Source of the DNA: Massilia forsythiae
Lineage (GTDB): Bacteria; Pseudomonadota; Gammaproteobacteria; Burkholderiales; Burkholderiaceae_D
DNA: 64,000 nucleotides
Assembly (NCBI RefSeq): GCF_012849555.1
Contig: NZ_CP051685.1
Coordinates: 2,170,001-2,234,000, forward strand
Reading direction: 5' to 3'
Position numbers and translations under genes: made by a program. Position 1 is the stretch's first letter. Every line of letters starts with the position of its first letter. Positions 25,076 through 38,718 of this stretch are shown here, piece by piece. Below the pieces are notes generated by a model. That model was given only the letters and a program-made list of their open reading frames with translations. It made no database searches and was not told where the DNA came from.

Positions 25076-26522
25076 GCTGCTGATTCCTCAAAAAATAGAT
25101 GAGCGGGATGCGCGCCTGGCGCACGACATCGTCGCCGCCGGTCCAGGCGATGGTTTCGTGGCGTTCTCCCACGATGCCATGGCGCGCGCCCAATGCAAGC
25201 AGGCCCAGCACGCTGCCGAGGCCCTGGCTGGCTGGAAAGGCCAGCAAGACCTCGCCGATCGATGCTTGAGAATGCGTTTCCAGCACGCTGTCTACATCGG
25301 CTTGGAGCGAACGGAAATCGATCTCGGATTGTGCCACCAGTTCGCCGATCATCGCCAGGTCGAGCGGCGCGGCCTCGCCTTCGGCCATCGTCCCCGGCAG
25401 CGCCTGCAGGGCGGGATCGTGCAAGACCCATTGCGACAGCGAGGCCAGCTTGCTGCTGGTGAGCGGCAGCGTGTATTCCAGCATCTCGGTCACCTTGACT
25501 TCGTCCTTCAGGGCCAGGGCGGCGCGTTGCGCCTTGCGCAGCAGCTGCGTCAAGCGGCGTTGCTCCATGAATTCGCGGCTCTGCACGAAGTGCTTCAGGC
25601 TGCGCGCGAACGATTGCAGCACGTCGTGCACCATGCCGCCCTGGTCGAGCAGGGTGCGCGTCAGGCGCAGCAAGAAGCGGCGTTCGGCCGCGTCCAGCGC
25701 AGACACGTACTCGCGCGACATCAGCTGGTCCAGTGCATCGTCGAGCGACGCCGACTGGACCGGATCGGTGAGCAGGCGCCAGAACGCGGCAAACGTGCGG
25801 CCGGCATCGCTTTCGGAAATCACGTCGATGCCGGCGAACAGCGCATCGAGCACCTCGCCGCGGCTGCCGTCGTTGTCCATGATGCGTTCGCGCAGGTCGC
25901 GGTTCAGCTGCTCGAACTGGTCGCGCACGCGCCGGAAATCGCTGGCCAGGCTGTCCGCCAGCGCGATGATTTCGCGGGTACGCTCGAGGGCCGCAGTTTC
26001 GGACAGCAACTGGGCCGTACCGCGTTCGATGGCAGCGATGTCGCGCTCGATCCGTTCCTGTTCGGCACGCAGGCGCGCGATGCGCCGGTCCTTGTCGGCG
26101 TCGGTATCGTCCGCCAGCTTGGCGAGTGCGCCGATCACCAAGCTCAGCCGGCTTTCGGTGGCGGCGTTGTGCGGACGCGTCAGGCCGGCCACGTAACGGA
26201 TCGCATCGACCGTGGACGTGGCGAGTTCGTATTCCTCTTCCTTGGAACCGGGTGGAAAGCGGCGTTCCAGGTAACCCTCGCCGAGCCAGCGCGCCACGTA
26301 CAGTTGGGCGGTTTGCGGCCAGTCCTCGCCGCGATTGCGCAACTGTTCGAGATCGCGTTCGATCCGCTCATGCAGGATGGAGGCGGGCAGGCTGCGCTCG
26401 TCCTCGTACAGGTGGGTCTGCAGCAACGCCAGCACGGTCGGTCCCGTATCCGCGGCCAGCAAGCGCCACAGGGGCTGGGTGCGCAGTTGGCGGTAGATGG
26501 CGAGGGGTTTGTCGGCTTTCAT
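25041..26522 (-). CDS. jetA: Wadjet protein JetA (DUF3375, MukF-like kleisin)
   Basis: The kleisin (MukF-like) subunit that bridges the JetC heads. 493 residues from the ATG at 26522 (MKADKPLAIY), which matches the family start; a GTG at 26579 would add 19 Pro-rich residues, and neither has a good ribosome site. The N-terminal winged-helix part (LLAADTGPTVLALLQTHLYE), a middle coiled coil with RIARLRAEQERIERDIAAIE, and a C-terminal domain are in order. It is the first gene of jetABCD and begins 111 bases after gyrB, beyond the gyrB terminator. Confidence 0.92.
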   Translation of the reverse strand: MKADKPLAIYRQLRTQPLWRLLAADTGPTVLALLQTHLYEDERSLPASILHERIERDLEQLRNRGEDWPQTAQLYVARWLGEGYLERRFPPGSKEEEYELATSTVDAIRYVAGLTRPHNAATESRLSLVIGALAKLADDTDADKDRRIARLRAEQERIERDIAAIERGTAQLLSETAALERTREIIALADSLASDFRRVRDQFEQLNRDLRERIMDNDGSRGEVLDALFAGIDVISESDAGRTFAAFWRLLTDPVQSASLDDALDQLMSREYVSALDAAERRFLLRLTRTLLDQGGMVHDVLQSFARSLKHFVQSREFMEQRRLTQLLRKAQRAALALKDEVKVTEMLEYTLPLTSSKLASLSQWVLHDPALQALPGTMAEGEAAPLDLAMIGELVAQSEIDFRSLQADVDSVLETHSQASIGEVLLAFPASQGLGSVLGLLALGARHGIVGERHETIAWTGGDDVVRQARIPLIYFLRNQQHDPARVDPGRA

Positions 26523-26582
26523 TGGGAGTGGCGGTGGAGGGCGTGATTGTAGCGTAGGCAGGGCGGATGGCTTGGCCACAAT

Positions 26583-26606
26583 AAAAAGCCAGCCTCACGG
26601 GCTGGC
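26583..26606 (-). terminator. Rho-independent terminator of gyrB
   Basis: On the minus strand a perfect 7-bp stem GCCAGCC/GGCTGGC with a 5-base loop is followed by TTTTT. It lies 27 bases past the gyrB stop and separates gyrB from jetA, so the Wadjet operon must use its own promoter or readthrough. Confidence 0.8.
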
Positions 26607-26632
26607 CTTGGTTTACCTCAGAGATGGGCCGA

Positions 26633-30408
<3,776 letters not shown>

Positions 30409-30598
30409 AAATATCCTCGGTAGTGGGTTTTACAAATACAGATGCATTGCGACAGATATTCTTTGCGCAATATTTTGCCAGAAATCAGCAAGAAAACATC
30501 ATCCCCTGTGAAGCAAAAAACGCTGTCTTTTCAAGCTTCTATATGGGGACATTGCCTCGCTTTTCATCGGGCTGGCCCGGCAAACCTGCTGCGCGCCT

Positions 30599-32038
30599 TC
30601 AGCCTTTCAAGGTCTGTTCCAGCACGTGCAGCTCGTGGTTGCACTCGGCATTCTTGGTACGGTCCTGGGCGATCTTGCGCACCGCGTGCAGCACGGTCGT
30701 GTGGTCGCGGCCGCCGAACAGTTCGCCGATTTCCGGCAGGCTCTTCTGGGTCAACTCTTTTGCCAGGTACATGGCGATCTGGCGCGGGCGGGCGATATTC
30801 GCCGGACGGCGCTTCGAATACATGTCCGCCACCTTGATGTTGAAGAAGTCGGCGACGGTTTTCTGGATGTTTTCGACCGAGATCTGGCGGTTCTGCACCG
30901 ACAGTAGATCCTTCAGCGCTTCCTTGACCACGTCGATGGTGATGTCCTTGCCGTGGAAACGGGAGTACGCCAGGATCTTGCGCAGCGCGCCTTCCAGCTC
31001 GCGCACGTTCGAGCGCAGGTGCTTGGCCACGAAGAAGGCGACGTCGTCCGACAAGGTCACGTCTTCGGATTCCGCCTTCTTCATCAGGATCGCCACGCGC
31101 ATCTCCAGTTCCGGCGGCTCGATCGCCACCGTCAGGCCGGAATCGAAGCGCGAGATCAGGCGGTCGTCCATGCCGGTGATCTCTTTCGGATAGGTGTCCG
31201 ACGTGATGATGATCTGCTTCTTGGCCGCGATCAGCGCTTCAAATGCATAGAAGAATTCTTCCTGCGTGCGGCTCTTGCCCCCAAAAAACTGGATATCGTC
31301 GATCAGCAGCATGTCCAGCGAGTGGTAGTAATGCTTGAAGTCGTCGAAACCTTTTCGCTGGTATGCGGTCACCACGTCGCGCACGTACTGTTCCGCGTGG
31401 ATGTAGCGGATGCGCGCGCCCGGCTGGTCGGCCATCACCTGGTTGCCGATCGCATGGATCAAGTGGGTTTTACCCAAGCCCACGCCGCCGTAGAAGAACA
31501 GCGGGTTGTACGACACGCCCGGGTTGTTGGCGACCTGGATGGCGGCGGCGCGCGCCAGCTGGTTGGCCTTGCCGGTAACGAAGTTCTCGAACGTCAGGTC
31601 CGGATTCACGCGGCTCTGCTCGCGGCGCGGATTGTTGGCGATGACATTGTCCGGCGTGACCACCGGCATGTCTGGTACGGTCTTGTCGGCCGCGGCATTC
31701 ACGCCCACGGCGCCCATGGCGGCGTGCGCCGGGCCATTCGACGGCATGGCGATCGCCGACGGGGCAGGGGCGGCCGCCGGCTTCGGTACATTGTTCTTGG
31801 ACGCATCGAGGATGAACTGCACGTCGACCGGGCGTTCCCAATACTGCGAAGCCAGCTCGGTGATGCGGCTGGCAAATTGTGTCTTGACCCAATCGAGCTT
31901 GAAACGATTGGGCGCGGCCATGCGCAGCTTGCCGTCCTCGTAGTCGACGGCGACCAGCGGTTTGATCCACGCCGTATATTGCTGCGGCGTCAGCTCCAGT
32001 TCCAGCTGTGCGGAACAGGTCTGCCAGAAGTTTTCCAT
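30599..32038 (-). CDS. dnaA: Chromosomal replication initiator DnaA
   Basis: Binds DnaA boxes at oriC and opens the duplex. 479 residues from [20 protein letters not shown]. Domain I (1-85), a variable Pro/Ala-rich domain II (about 90-145), AAA+ domain III with Walker [10 protein letters not shown] and Walker [10 protein letters not shown], and domain IV with the box-recognition signature [12 protein letters not shown]. The upstream open extension to 32218 lies in the origin spacer and is not part of the gene. The promoter region holds a DnaA box, so autoregulation is likely. Confidence 0.97.
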   Translation of the reverse strand: MENFWQTCSAQLELELTPQQYTAWIKPLVAVDYEDGKLRMAAPNRFKLDWVKTQFASRITELASQYWERPVDVQFILDASKNNVPKPAAAPAPSAIAMPSNGPAHAAMGAVGVNAAADKTVPDMPVVTPDNVIANNPRREQSRVNPDLTFENFVTGKANQLARAAAIQVANNPGVSYNPLFFYGGVGLGKTHLIHAIGNQVMADQPGARIRYIHAEQYVRDVVTAYQRKGFDDFKHYYHSLDMLLIDDIQFFGGKSRTQEEFFYAFEALIAAKKQIIITSDTYPKEITGMDDRLISRFDSGLTVAIEPPELEMRVAILMKKAESEDVTLSDDVAFFVAKHLRSNVRELEGALRKILAYSRFHGKDITIDVVKEALKDLLSVQNRQISVENIQKTVADFFNIKVADMYSKRRPANIARPRQIAMYLAKELTQKSLPEIGELFGGRDHTTVLHAVRKIAQDRTKNAECNHELHVLEQTLKG

Positions 32039-32066
32039 ACATCGACTTAGTTGAGCGTAACACGCT

Positions 32067-32097
32067 ATTTTACCTGTCTTCTCGCAAGTTATCCACA
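32067..32097 (-). promoter_or_regulatory. DnaA box over the candidate dnaA promoter
   Basis: TTATCCACA at 32089-32097 is a perfect consensus DnaA box. On the minus strand TAAAAT (32067-32072) could be the -10 box of dnaA. At 17-base spacing the -35 position (TGGATA, 32090-32095) falls inside the DnaA box, a layout that would let DnaA repress its own gene. The box is certain, the promoter reading moderate. Confidence 0.6.
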
Positions 32098-32226
32098 GGC
32101 GCCACGCGTTTTTTCCACCGAATTTCAACAGGCCGGCACCGGCGCGCAACCGTTTGCGCGACTTTTCAACAGGCAAATTATCGGGATCGGCGTTGCATCT
32201 CATGGCCACAGGACGCAACAGCTTTC

Positions 32227-32256
32227 TTGACAGCCAACCGCGAAATGAGGTCTAAT
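32227..32256 (+). promoter_or_regulatory. Candidate distal promoter toward rpmH
   Basis: TTGACA (32227-32232) and TCTAAT (32251-32256) are 18 bases apart, a good sigma-70 match directed toward rpmH from inside the origin spacer. Confidence 0.45.
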
Positions 32257-32420
32257 CCAAGGTTCTCCGCCAGCACACGTTGTCAGATTGACATCCTGCC
32301 CGCTGGCGAACAAGCTCTGCTGTGGCGTGACGCTGGCTTAACAACTGCGAAATGTCATTGGCGTAATGCTGACTTCAACGACAGAATTTCGACCGGTTCG
32401 GCGGGGTTCTTGCGAGCTTA

Positions 32421-32450
32421 TTGAAGCCCAGCCCCGATTTTGCATATTAA
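32421..32450 (+). promoter_or_regulatory. Candidate proximal rpmH promoter
   Basis: TTGAAG (32421-32426) and TATTAA (32445-32450) are 18 bases apart and end 21 bases before the rpmH start codon. Confidence 0.45.
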
Positions 32451-32471
32451 TTTGCTTTAAGCGAGACCACC

Positions 32472-32606
32472 ATGAAACGTACTTACCAACCTTCCGTCGT
32501 CCGTCGCAAGCGTACGCACGGCTTCCGCGCTCGTATGGCTACCCGTGGTGGCCGTGACGTCCTGAACGCTCGCCGCGCCAAGGGCCGCAAGCGCCTGGCT
32601 GTCTAA
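32472..32606 (+). CDS. rpmH: 50S ribosomal protein L34
   Basis: A 44-residue, Arg/Lys-rich protein, [20 protein letters not shown] to [11 protein letters not shown], essentially the universal L34 sequence. First gene of the rpmH-rnpA-yidD-yidC cluster; 31 bases separate it from rnpA. Confidence 0.97.
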   Translation: MKRTYQPSVVRRKRTHGFRARMATRGGRDVLNARRAKGRKRLAV

Positions 32607-32637
32607 GCCGGGTCTGCACCACTCGCCGCGGTCAACC

Positions 32638-33078
32638 ATGACAGGCGAAGGTTCGCACGACTTCGCGCGCGTTCGGCGTATCGTAAAAACGGATGAGTTT
32701 TCATCCGTTTTTCGTTTGCGGCCAGCGTATAAATCCGCGCATTTCGTGCTGTACACCCGACCGAATGCCCTGCCTCATGCGCGGCTGGGCGTCGTCGCGG
32801 CCAAGCGCTTCGCGCCGCGCGCGGTAACGCGCAACACCATCAAGCGCATCACGCGCGAACTGTTCCGCACCATGCCGCTGCCGGCGTTCGACTGCATCGT
32901 GCGCCTGGCGCGCCCGGTCAACACGAAGCAGGGGCCGGCCACCGGCGCCGCCCTGCGCAAGCTGCTGCATGCCGAGCTGGCGCGCCTGTTCGCGTCGCAG
33001 GCGCCGCGTCCGCGCAAGCCGGCCGGCGCCCGCGCATCGCCGGCGCCCGGGGCGCAAGCGGAATCCACGCCATCATGA
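32638..33078 (+). CDS. rnpA: Ribonuclease P protein component
   Basis: The protein subunit that helps the RNase P RNA mature tRNA 5' ends. 146 residues. The RNR motif region is present as [17 protein letters not shown], and an early [19 protein letters not shown] fits the substrate cleft. The C-terminal ~35 residues are an Ala/Pro/Arg-rich extension common in related bacteria. Its stop overlaps yidD by four bases. Confidence 0.93.
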   Translation: MTGEGSHDFARVRRIVKTDEFSSVFRLRPAYKSAHFVLYTRPNALPHARLGVVAAKRFAPRAVTRNTIKRITRELFRTMPLPAFDCIVRLARPVNTKQGPATGAALRKLLHAELARLFASQAPRPRKPAGARASPAPGAQAESTPS

Positions 33079-33392
33079 ACCGGCTGCTCGTCTGGCTGTT
33101 GCGCGGTTACCAGTTACTGGTGTCTCCGATGCTCGGACAGAACTGCCGTTTCTATCCGACCTGCTCCAACTACGCGATCGAAGCGGTCGAGGTGCACGGC
33201 GCCGCCCGAGGCGGCTGGCTGGCCGTGCGCCGCGTGTGCCGCTGCCATCCGTGGAACGCGGGCGGCGTCGACCCGGTGCCGCGCCACGGCGCGCCAATGG
33301 AGCAGGGCGTCCCGGCGGACGATGGCACTGCCGCGCCCGCTGCCGGACACGCGCATTCATCACCCACCGCTTGCGCCTGCAAGCACTCCTGA
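33075..33392 (+). CDS. yidD: Membrane protein insertion efficiency factor YidD
   Basis: A small membrane-associated protein that aids YidC-dependent insertion. 105 residues. The core [20 protein letters not shown] with [14 protein letters not shown] and [15 protein letters not shown] is the whole conserved family domain; the last ~30 residues are a variable Ala/His-rich tail. It overlaps rnpA by four bases and is followed by yidC after 10 bases. Confidence 0.93.
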   Translation: MNRLLVWLLRGYQLLVSPMLGQNCRFYPTCSNYAIEAVEVHGAARGGWLAVRRVCRCHPWNAGGVDPVPRHGAPMEQGVPADDGTAAPAAGHAHSSPTACACKHS

Positions 33393-33402
33393 CTAAGACC
33401 CA

Positions 33403-35061
33403 ATGGAAATCAATAAACGTACCATCCTGTGGATCGTGTTCGCCATCTCGCTGGTCGTCCTGTGGAACGACTGGATGGTGTCCACCGGTAGGCAGTCGCT
33501 GTTCTCGCCGACGCAGCCGGCCAAGGTCGCCACCGCGCCGGCCCAGCAGCCGGCCGCCGTCAACGACTTGCCGAACGCCGCCACGCCGGCTGCGGTGCCG
33601 GGCGCAACCCCGGTCGCGGGCGCGCCGGCGCCGGTGCGCACCGAAATCGTCACCGTCACCACCGACGTCTATAAAGTCGACATCGACACCGCCGGCGGCG
33701 TGATCCGCCGCCTGGAACTGCTGAAGTACCGCGACAAGGTCGATCCGACCAAGAACCAGGTGCTGTTCCAGAACAACAATGGCCGCGTGTACCTGGCCCA
33801 GACCGGCCTGACCGGCAACAGCCCGGCCGGCCTGATGCCGAACCATAACACCGCGTTCACGGTGGCGCCGGGACCACGCACGCTGGACGGCAACAACCAG
33901 GTGCAGGTGGTGCTGGACGCAGAGCAGGGCGGCGTGCACCTGACCAAGACCTTCACGTTCAAGCGCAACGACTACGTGATCGACGTGCGCCACGACGTCA
34001 AGAACGTCGGCACCACGGCCGTGAGCCCGTCGCTGTACCTGCAGCTGCAGCACGACGGCAGCAAGCCGGAAGGCGACACCTATTTCAACAGCAGCTACAC
34101 CGGCCCGACCCTGTACACCTCGCAGGACAAGTACCAGAAGCTGACCTTCGAAAAGATCCAGAAGCACACCGCCGAGCACTCGACCAAGGCCACCGACGGC
34201 TGGATCGCGATCTCGCAGCACTTCTTCGTCTCGGCCTTCATCCCGGCCGACAAGCTGCCGCGCACGATCGAGACCGTCAGCTACGGTAACAACCTGTTCG
34301 CCATCAACACGCAGCTGCCGCTGGGCACCATCCAGCCGGGCGCCACCTTGTCGAACGCGGCGCGCCTGTACTCGGGCCCGCAGGAAGAGACGGCATTGGA
34401 AAAAGTCACGCCGGGCCTGGAACTGGTGCGCGACTACGGCTGGGCGACCATCATCGCCAAGCCGATCTTCTGGACCATGGATCAATTGCACCAGATGATC
34501 GGCAACTGGGGCTGGACCATCATCGCCTTCACCATCCTGATCAAGCTGCTGTTCTTCCCGCTGTCCGCCGCCGGCTACCGCAGCATGGCCAAGATGAAGA
34601 CCGTGACGCCGAAGATGCAGGCGATCCGCGAGCGCTACAAGGATGACCCGGTCAAGATGCAGCAGGAAACCATGGCGCTGTACAAGACCGAGAAGATCAA
34701 TCCGCTGGGCGGCTGCCTGCCGATCCTGGTGCAGATGCCGGTGTTCCTGGCGCTGTACTGGGTGCTGCAGGCCGCGGTCGAGATGCGCGGCGCCTCGTGG
34801 GGCTGGGTGCCGGACCTGACCCAGAAGGACCCGTTCTTCATCCTGCCGATCCTGTACGCGATCTCGATGTTCATCACGCAGCGCCTGAACCCGCAGCCGG
34901 CCGACCCGATGCAGGCCAAGATGATGATGTTCATGCCGCTGGCGTTCTCGGTGATCTTCCTGTTCTTCCCGGCCGGCCTGGTGCTGTACTGGGTGGTGAA
35001 CAACCTGATCTCGATGGCGCAGCAGTACGTGATCACCAAGAAGTTCGCGCCGGCGAAGTAG
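33403..35061 (+). CDS. yidC: Membrane protein insertase YidC
   Basis: Inserts and folds inner-membrane proteins, with or without SecYEG. 552 residues. An N-terminal helix ([19 protein letters not shown]), a long periplasmic beta-sandwich domain (about 60-340), then the five-helix insertase core starting [20 protein letters not shown], with the conserved Arg-containing loop [20 protein letters not shown] and the end [20 protein letters not shown] terminator follows. Confidence 0.96.
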   Translation: MEINKRTILWIVFAISLVVLWNDWMVSTGRQSLFSPTQPAKVATAPAQQPAAVNDLPNAATPAAVPGATPVAGAPAPVRTEIVTVTTDVYKVDIDTAGGVIRRLELLKYRDKVDPTKNQVLFQNNNGRVYLAQTGLTGNSPAGLMPNHNTAFTVAPGPRTLDGNNQVQVVLDAEQGGVHLTKTFTFKRNDYVIDVRHDVKNVGTTAVSPSLYLQLQHDGSKPEGDTYFNSSYTGPTLYTSQDKYQKLTFEKIQKHTAEHSTKATDGWIAISQHFFVSAFIPADKLPRTIETVSYGNNLFAINTQLPLGTIQPGATLSNAARLYSGPQEETALEKVTPGLELVRDYGWATIIAKPIFWTMDQLHQMIGNWGWTIIAFTILIKLLFFPLSAAGYRSMAKMKTVTPKMQAIRERYKDDPVKMQQETMALYKTEKINPLGGCLPILVQMPVFLALYWVLQAAVEMRGASWGWVPDLTQKDPFFILPILYAISMFITQRLNPQPADPMQAKMMMFMPLAFSVIFLFFPAGLVLYWVVNNLISMAQQYVITKKFAPAK

Positions 35062-35083
35062 CCGCTGTCCGCTTGCTTCGAAA

Positions 35084-35110
35084 AGGCCCGTGCTTGCACG
35101 GGCTTTTTTA
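35084..35110 (+). terminator. Rho-independent terminator after yidC
   Basis: The stem GCCCGT/ACGGGC extends through GC/GC toward a small loop and is followed by TTTTTTATTTT. It lies 22 bases past the yidC stop and ends the rpmH-yidC transcript. Confidence 0.8.
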
Positions 35111-35187
35111 TTTTAATGATCGCTGGCGTATCTTGAACCGCCGGCAGATGAGACCACCAGCGTGCCTGGGACCACCGGCAGATGAGC

Positions 35188-35369
35188 CGTCGTCCCCGCG
35201 CAGGCGCATTACTGTCCAAGATAGTAGTGCTGGCCTAAAGACCGTCGTCCCCGCGCAGGCGGGGACCCATGCTGAGCATCCAAAGCTGGTATTTCTGAAA
35301 TATTCCAGTTGCTTTAATGGTAACGAATTCTGTTGCTCAGTATGGGTCCCCGCCTGCGCGGGGACGACG
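35188..35369. repeat. REPIN-like element, copy 2, with an upstream half-REP module
   Basis: The main body (35243-35369) has two inverted REP palindromes around a ~70-base core containing GTATTTCTGAAATATTCCAG. About 55 bases upstream, at 35188, is a degenerate half-REP, CGTCGTCCCCGCGCAGGCGC, followed by a short run ending CTGTCCAAGATA. The same pair of modules occurs in copy 3, but there the main body is in reverse orientation. The element lies between yidC and mnmE. Confidence 0.85.
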
Positions 35370-35465
35370 TTGAAGGGCGGCGCGTCGTATTCAGGTTGCC
35401 GACTTCACCATGTCCGTGCCCGACCCCTCGCTCTTCCCGGCTCGCAATCCACTACAATCCCACCC

Positions 35466-36845
35466 ATGAAACTCGACACCTCCCCCATCGCCGCCATCGC
35501 CACCGCTCCCGGCCGCGGCGGCATCGGCGTCGTGCGCGCGTCCGGCAAGTCGCTGGCGGCGCTGATCGACGCCCTGTTTCCGAATACCCGACTGGCCCCG
35601 CGCCACGCCACCTATATCCCGTTCAAGGCCGCCGACGGCAGCGTCATCGACGAAGGCCTGGCCCTGTATTTCAAGGCGCCGCATTCGTACACCGGCGAAG
35701 ACGTGCTGGAGCTGCAGGGCCACGGGGGCCCGGTGGTGCTGCGCATGCTGCTGGCACGCGTGCTGGAAGCCGGCGTCGATCTCGACCTGCGCCTGGCCGA
35801 GCCGGGCGAATTCACCCGGCGCGCCTTTTTGAACGACAAGCTCGACCTGGCCCAGGCCGAAGCGGTGGCCGACCTGATCGACGCCTCCACCGAAGCGGCG
35901 GCCAAGTCCGCCTCGCAATCGCTGTCGGGCGCGTTTTCCCAGGTGGTGCACCGGCTGGTCGAGCAGACCATCAACCTGCGCATGCTGGTCGAGGCCACGC
36001 TCGACTTCCCGGAAGAGGAGATCGACTTCCTGGAAAAATCGAATGCGCGCGGCCAGCTGGCCGGCATCGTCGAATCGCTGGAACACGTGTTCCGCCAGGC
36101 GGCGCAGGGCGCACTGCTGCGCGAGGGCCTGAACGTGGTGTTGGTCGGCCAGCCGAACGTCGGCAAGTCCTCGCTGCTGAACGCGCTGGCCGGCGCCGAC
36201 GTGGCGATCGTCACGCCGATCGCCGGCACCACGCGCGACAAGGTCAGCGAAACCATCCAGGTCGAGGGCATCCCGCTGAACATCGTCGACACCGCCGGCA
36301 TCCGCGCCATCGACGAGGGCGTCGACGTGGTCGAGCGCATCGGCATCGAGCGCACCTGGGGAGAGGTCGGCAAGGCCGACGTGATCCTGCACCTGCTGGA
36401 CGCCGGCCTCGGCCCGGCCAGGGCCGACGAAGAGATCGTGGCCGCGTTTCCGCCGGCCGTGCCGGTGGTGCGTATCTGGAACAAGATCGATTTGTCCGGC
36501 CACAAGCCGTCGGTGGACCAGGGGCCGGACGCGACCCACATCTACCTGTCCGCGCATGAAAAGATCGGCATCGACCTGCTGCGCGCCGAACTGCTGCGCA
36601 TCGCCGGCTGGCAGCAGACCGGCGAATCGCTGTACCTGGCGCGCGAGCGTCATTTGACTGCCCTGCGCGCGGCGCGCGAACATTTGCACCTGGCCGGCCA
36701 GCATGCAGCCCAGGACGACCAGTCGCTCGACCTGTTCGCCGAAGAGCTGCGCCTGGCGCAGGACCAGCTGTCCAGCATCACCGGGCAATTCACGCCGGAC
36801 GATCTGCTGGGGGTGATCTTCAGCCGCTTCTGCATCGGCAAGTGA
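35466..36845 (+). CDS. mnmE: tRNA modification GTPase MnmE
   Basis: With MnmG it installs the carboxymethylaminomethyl group on wobble uridine of certain tRNAs. 459 residues. An N-terminal formyl-THF-binding domain ([18 protein letters not shown]), a helical domain, and the inserted G domain with [14 protein letters not shown] and NKIDL. The C-terminal CIGK ends the protein as the family requires. Its stop is two bases from the end of the convergent LysR gene. Confidence 0.96.
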   Translation: MKLDTSPIAAIATAPGRGGIGVVRASGKSLAALIDALFPNTRLAPRHATYIPFKAADGSVIDEGLALYFKAPHSYTGEDVLELQGHGGPVVLRMLLARVLEAGVDLDLRLAEPGEFTRRAFLNDKLDLAQAEAVADLIDASTEAAAKSASQSLSGAFSQVVHRLVEQTINLRMLVEATLDFPEEEIDFLEKSNARGQLAGIVESLEHVFRQAAQGALLREGLNVVLVGQPNVGKSSLLNALAGADVAIVTPIAGTTRDKVSETIQVEGIPLNIVDTAGIRAIDEGVDVVERIGIERTWGEVGKADVILHLLDAGLGPARADEEIVAAFPPAVPVVRIWNKIDLSGHKPSVDQGPDATHIYLSAHEKIGIDLLRAELLRIAGWQQTGESLYLARERHLTALRAAREHLHLAGQHAAQDDQSLDLFAEELRLAQDQLSSITGQFTPDDLLGVIFSRFCIGK

Positions 36846-36847
36846 GT

Positions 36848-37789
36848 TTATGGCCGCAGCGCCGGGGCGGCAGCAGCGTCCTCTCCGCCGCCGGCGATCC
36901 ACGGCGCCAACAACCCTTCGGCCCAGTCCATGAACGCCAGCGCACGCGCCGGCACATGGCGCCGCGTGGGATACACGAACGACACCGGCATCGGCGCCGG
37001 CCGGTACGCCGGCAGCACCTCCACCAGCACGCCGCTGCGCAAATGCTCGCGCATCCCGGCCTGCGGCGCCTGCACGATGCCGAGGCCGGCGAGGCAGGCC
37101 GCCTCGTAGGCCATGGTGCCGTTGACGGTGAGCGCGGCGCCCACCGCAGCCACCTGCGTGCGCTGCCCGTCGAACCATTCCCAGCCGGGCGCGCTGCCAT
37201 CCAGCTGGGCGTCGTAGTGGACCACGCGGTGGCCGGCGAGATCGTCCAGCGACTGCGGCGTGCCGTACTGCGCCAGGTAGGCCGGACTGGCGCAGTTGAC
37301 CAGGCGGTAGCTGCCCAGCGGGCGCGCCACCAGCGAGGAATCGCGCAGGGCGCCGGCGCGCAGCACCACGTCGTAGCCTTCGCGGATCACGTCGACGCGA
37401 CGGTCGGCGGTGCCGAGGTCGACCGCCAGCAGCGGGTGCCTGGCCATGAATTCGCCGAGGCGCGGCAAGATCACCTTGGAGGCGATCGATACCGACATGT
37501 CCACCCGCAGGCGGCCGGTGAGCGCTTCGCCGCCGCCGCGGAACATGGCGCGCAGCGCCTCGACATCCTGCAGCAGCTCGCGGCTGCGCGCGTAAAACGC
37601 TTGGCCTTCCTGGGTCATCTGCACGCGCCGGGTGGTCCGCTGCAGCAGGCGCGTGCCCAGCAATTGCTCGAGCTGGCGCACCGCCGCCGACACGGTGGCG
37701 TTGGGCAGGCCGAGCTGGCGCGCGGCGCCGCTGAAGCTTTCCAGTTCGGCGACGCGCAGGAAAATCTTGATGGTGTCGAGTTCGTTCAT
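36848..37789 (-). CDS. LysR-family transcriptional regulator
   Basis: 313 residues. The N-terminal winged HTH runs from MNELDTIKIFLRVAELESFS through ARQLGLPNATVSAAVRQLEQ to LLQRTTRRVQMTQEG; the effector-binding domain follows from about residue 90. It is divergent from an SDR gene 107 bases away, so that gene is its most likely target, as is usual for LysR pairs. The inducer is unknown. The ATG at 37789 fits the family start; the frame is open to 37825. Confidence 0.92.
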   Translation of the reverse strand: MNELDTIKIFLRVAELESFSGAARQLGLPNATVSAAVRQLEQLLGTRLLQRTTRRVQMTQEGQAFYARSRELLQDVEALRAMFRGGGEALTGRLRVDMSVSIASKVILPRLGEFMARHPLLAVDLGTADRRVDVIREGYDVVLRAGALRDSSLVARPLGSYRLVNCASPAYLAQYGTPQSLDDLAGHRVVHYDAQLDGSAPGWEWFDGQRTQVAAVGAALTVNGTMAYEAACLAGLGIVQAPQAGMREHLRSGVLVEVLPAYRPAPMPVSFVYPTRRHVPARALAFMDWAEGLLAPWIAGGGEDAAAAPALRP

Positions 37790-37896
37790 GGGCTCGGGAT
37801 TCTTCGTGATTCCTGCAAAGTGCATTCGATTCCAGCCAGTTTATTGGCGATGCGCTGAAAAATATACTGGAGGCTTCCATCAACGAGGAGCCTGCA

Positions 37897-38664
37897 ATGA
37901 ACCAAGCGATCAACCGACGTATTGCCATCATCACCGGCGCCAGCCGCGGCCTGGGACGCAGCATGGCGCTGCACCTGGCGCAAACCGGTGTCGACATCGT
38001 TTTCACCTGGCAGCGCGACGAAGCGGCGGCGCAGGACACCGTCGCCGCCATCGAGGCGCTCGGCGCCAGGGCGCATGCGCTGCGCCTGGACGTGGCCGAC
38101 GGCGCCTCGTACGCGCCGTTCGCCGCCGCGGTGCACGCGCTGCTGCAGGGCTGGGGACGCGACGGCGCCGACATCCTGGTCCACAACGCCGGCAGCGGCC
38201 TGCACGCGCCGCTGCTGGAGACCACCGAGGCGCAGTTCGACGCCATGGTCGCCATCCACGTCAAACCGGTGCTGTTCCTGACCCAGGCGCTGGCCCCGCT
38301 GCTGGCGGACGGTGCGCGCATCCTCAACATTTCCAGCGGCCTGGCTCGCTTCACGGTGCCGGGTGCGGGCGCGTACGCCGCGGCCAAGGGCGCGGTCGAG
38401 GTGCTGACGCGCTACCTGGCGCGCGAGCTGGCTTCCAGGAAGATTTCGGTGAACACGCTGGCGCCGGGCGCCATCGCCACCGATTTCAACGGCGGGCGCG
38501 TGCGCGACGATGCCGGCCTGAATGCCTGGGTGGCGGCGCAGACGGCGCTGGGACGCGCCGGCCTGCCGGACGACATCGGCGCCGCCGCGGCCGCCCTGCT
38601 GGCCGAGGGCAGCGGCTGGATCACCGGCCAGCGCATCGAAGCCTCGGGCGGCATGCTGCTCTGA
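37897..38664 (+). CDS. Short-chain dehydrogenase/reductase (SDR)
   Basis: A predicted NAD(P)-dependent oxidoreductase of 255 residues with a Rossmann fold. TGASRGLG is the cofactor glycine motif, HNAGSG the structural NAG motif, Ser in ILNISSG and YAAAKGAVEVL the YxxxK catalytic site; EASGGMLL ends the protein. A good AACGAGGAG ribosome site precedes the ATG. It is divergently paired with a LysR gene. The substrate is unknown. Confidence 0.9.
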   Translation: MNQAINRRIAIITGASRGLGRSMALHLAQTGVDIVFTWQRDEAAAQDTVAAIEALGARAHALRLDVADGASYAPFAAAVHALLQGWGRDGADILVHNAGSGLHAPLLETTEAQFDAMVAIHVKPVLFLTQALAPLLADGARILNISSGLARFTVPGAGAYAAAKGAVEVLTRYLARELASRKISVNTLAPGAIATDFNGGRVRDDAGLNAWVAAQTALGRAGLPDDIGAAAAALLAEGSGWITGQRIEASGGMLL

Positions 38665-38718
38665 CATCGCCTCGATGTGCTACGCTCTGCCCATCTAGAC
38701 AGGCAAGGCGAGGCGCGC

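Larger units (their letters stand above)
32039..32471. other. Probable chromosomal origin (oriC) between dnaA and rpmH
   Basis: A 433-base divergent spacer between dnaA and rpmH, the usual origin site in this group. It holds one perfect DnaA box (32089-32097) and weaker sites ending CAACAGG at 32122-32130 and 32163-32171, which repeat the CCACAGG context of the perfect box at 33- and 41-base steps. An AT-rich tract lies at 32438-32462. The number of perfect boxes is low, so some functional boxes may be degenerate or lie within the flanking genes. Confidence 0.6.

Noticed and set aside
35141..35186. Two CCGGCAGATGAG direct repeats (35141-35152 and 35175-35186) as attachment-site ends
   Set aside because: Only 34 bases apart, with nothing inserted between them; most likely a local duplication next to the REPIN.
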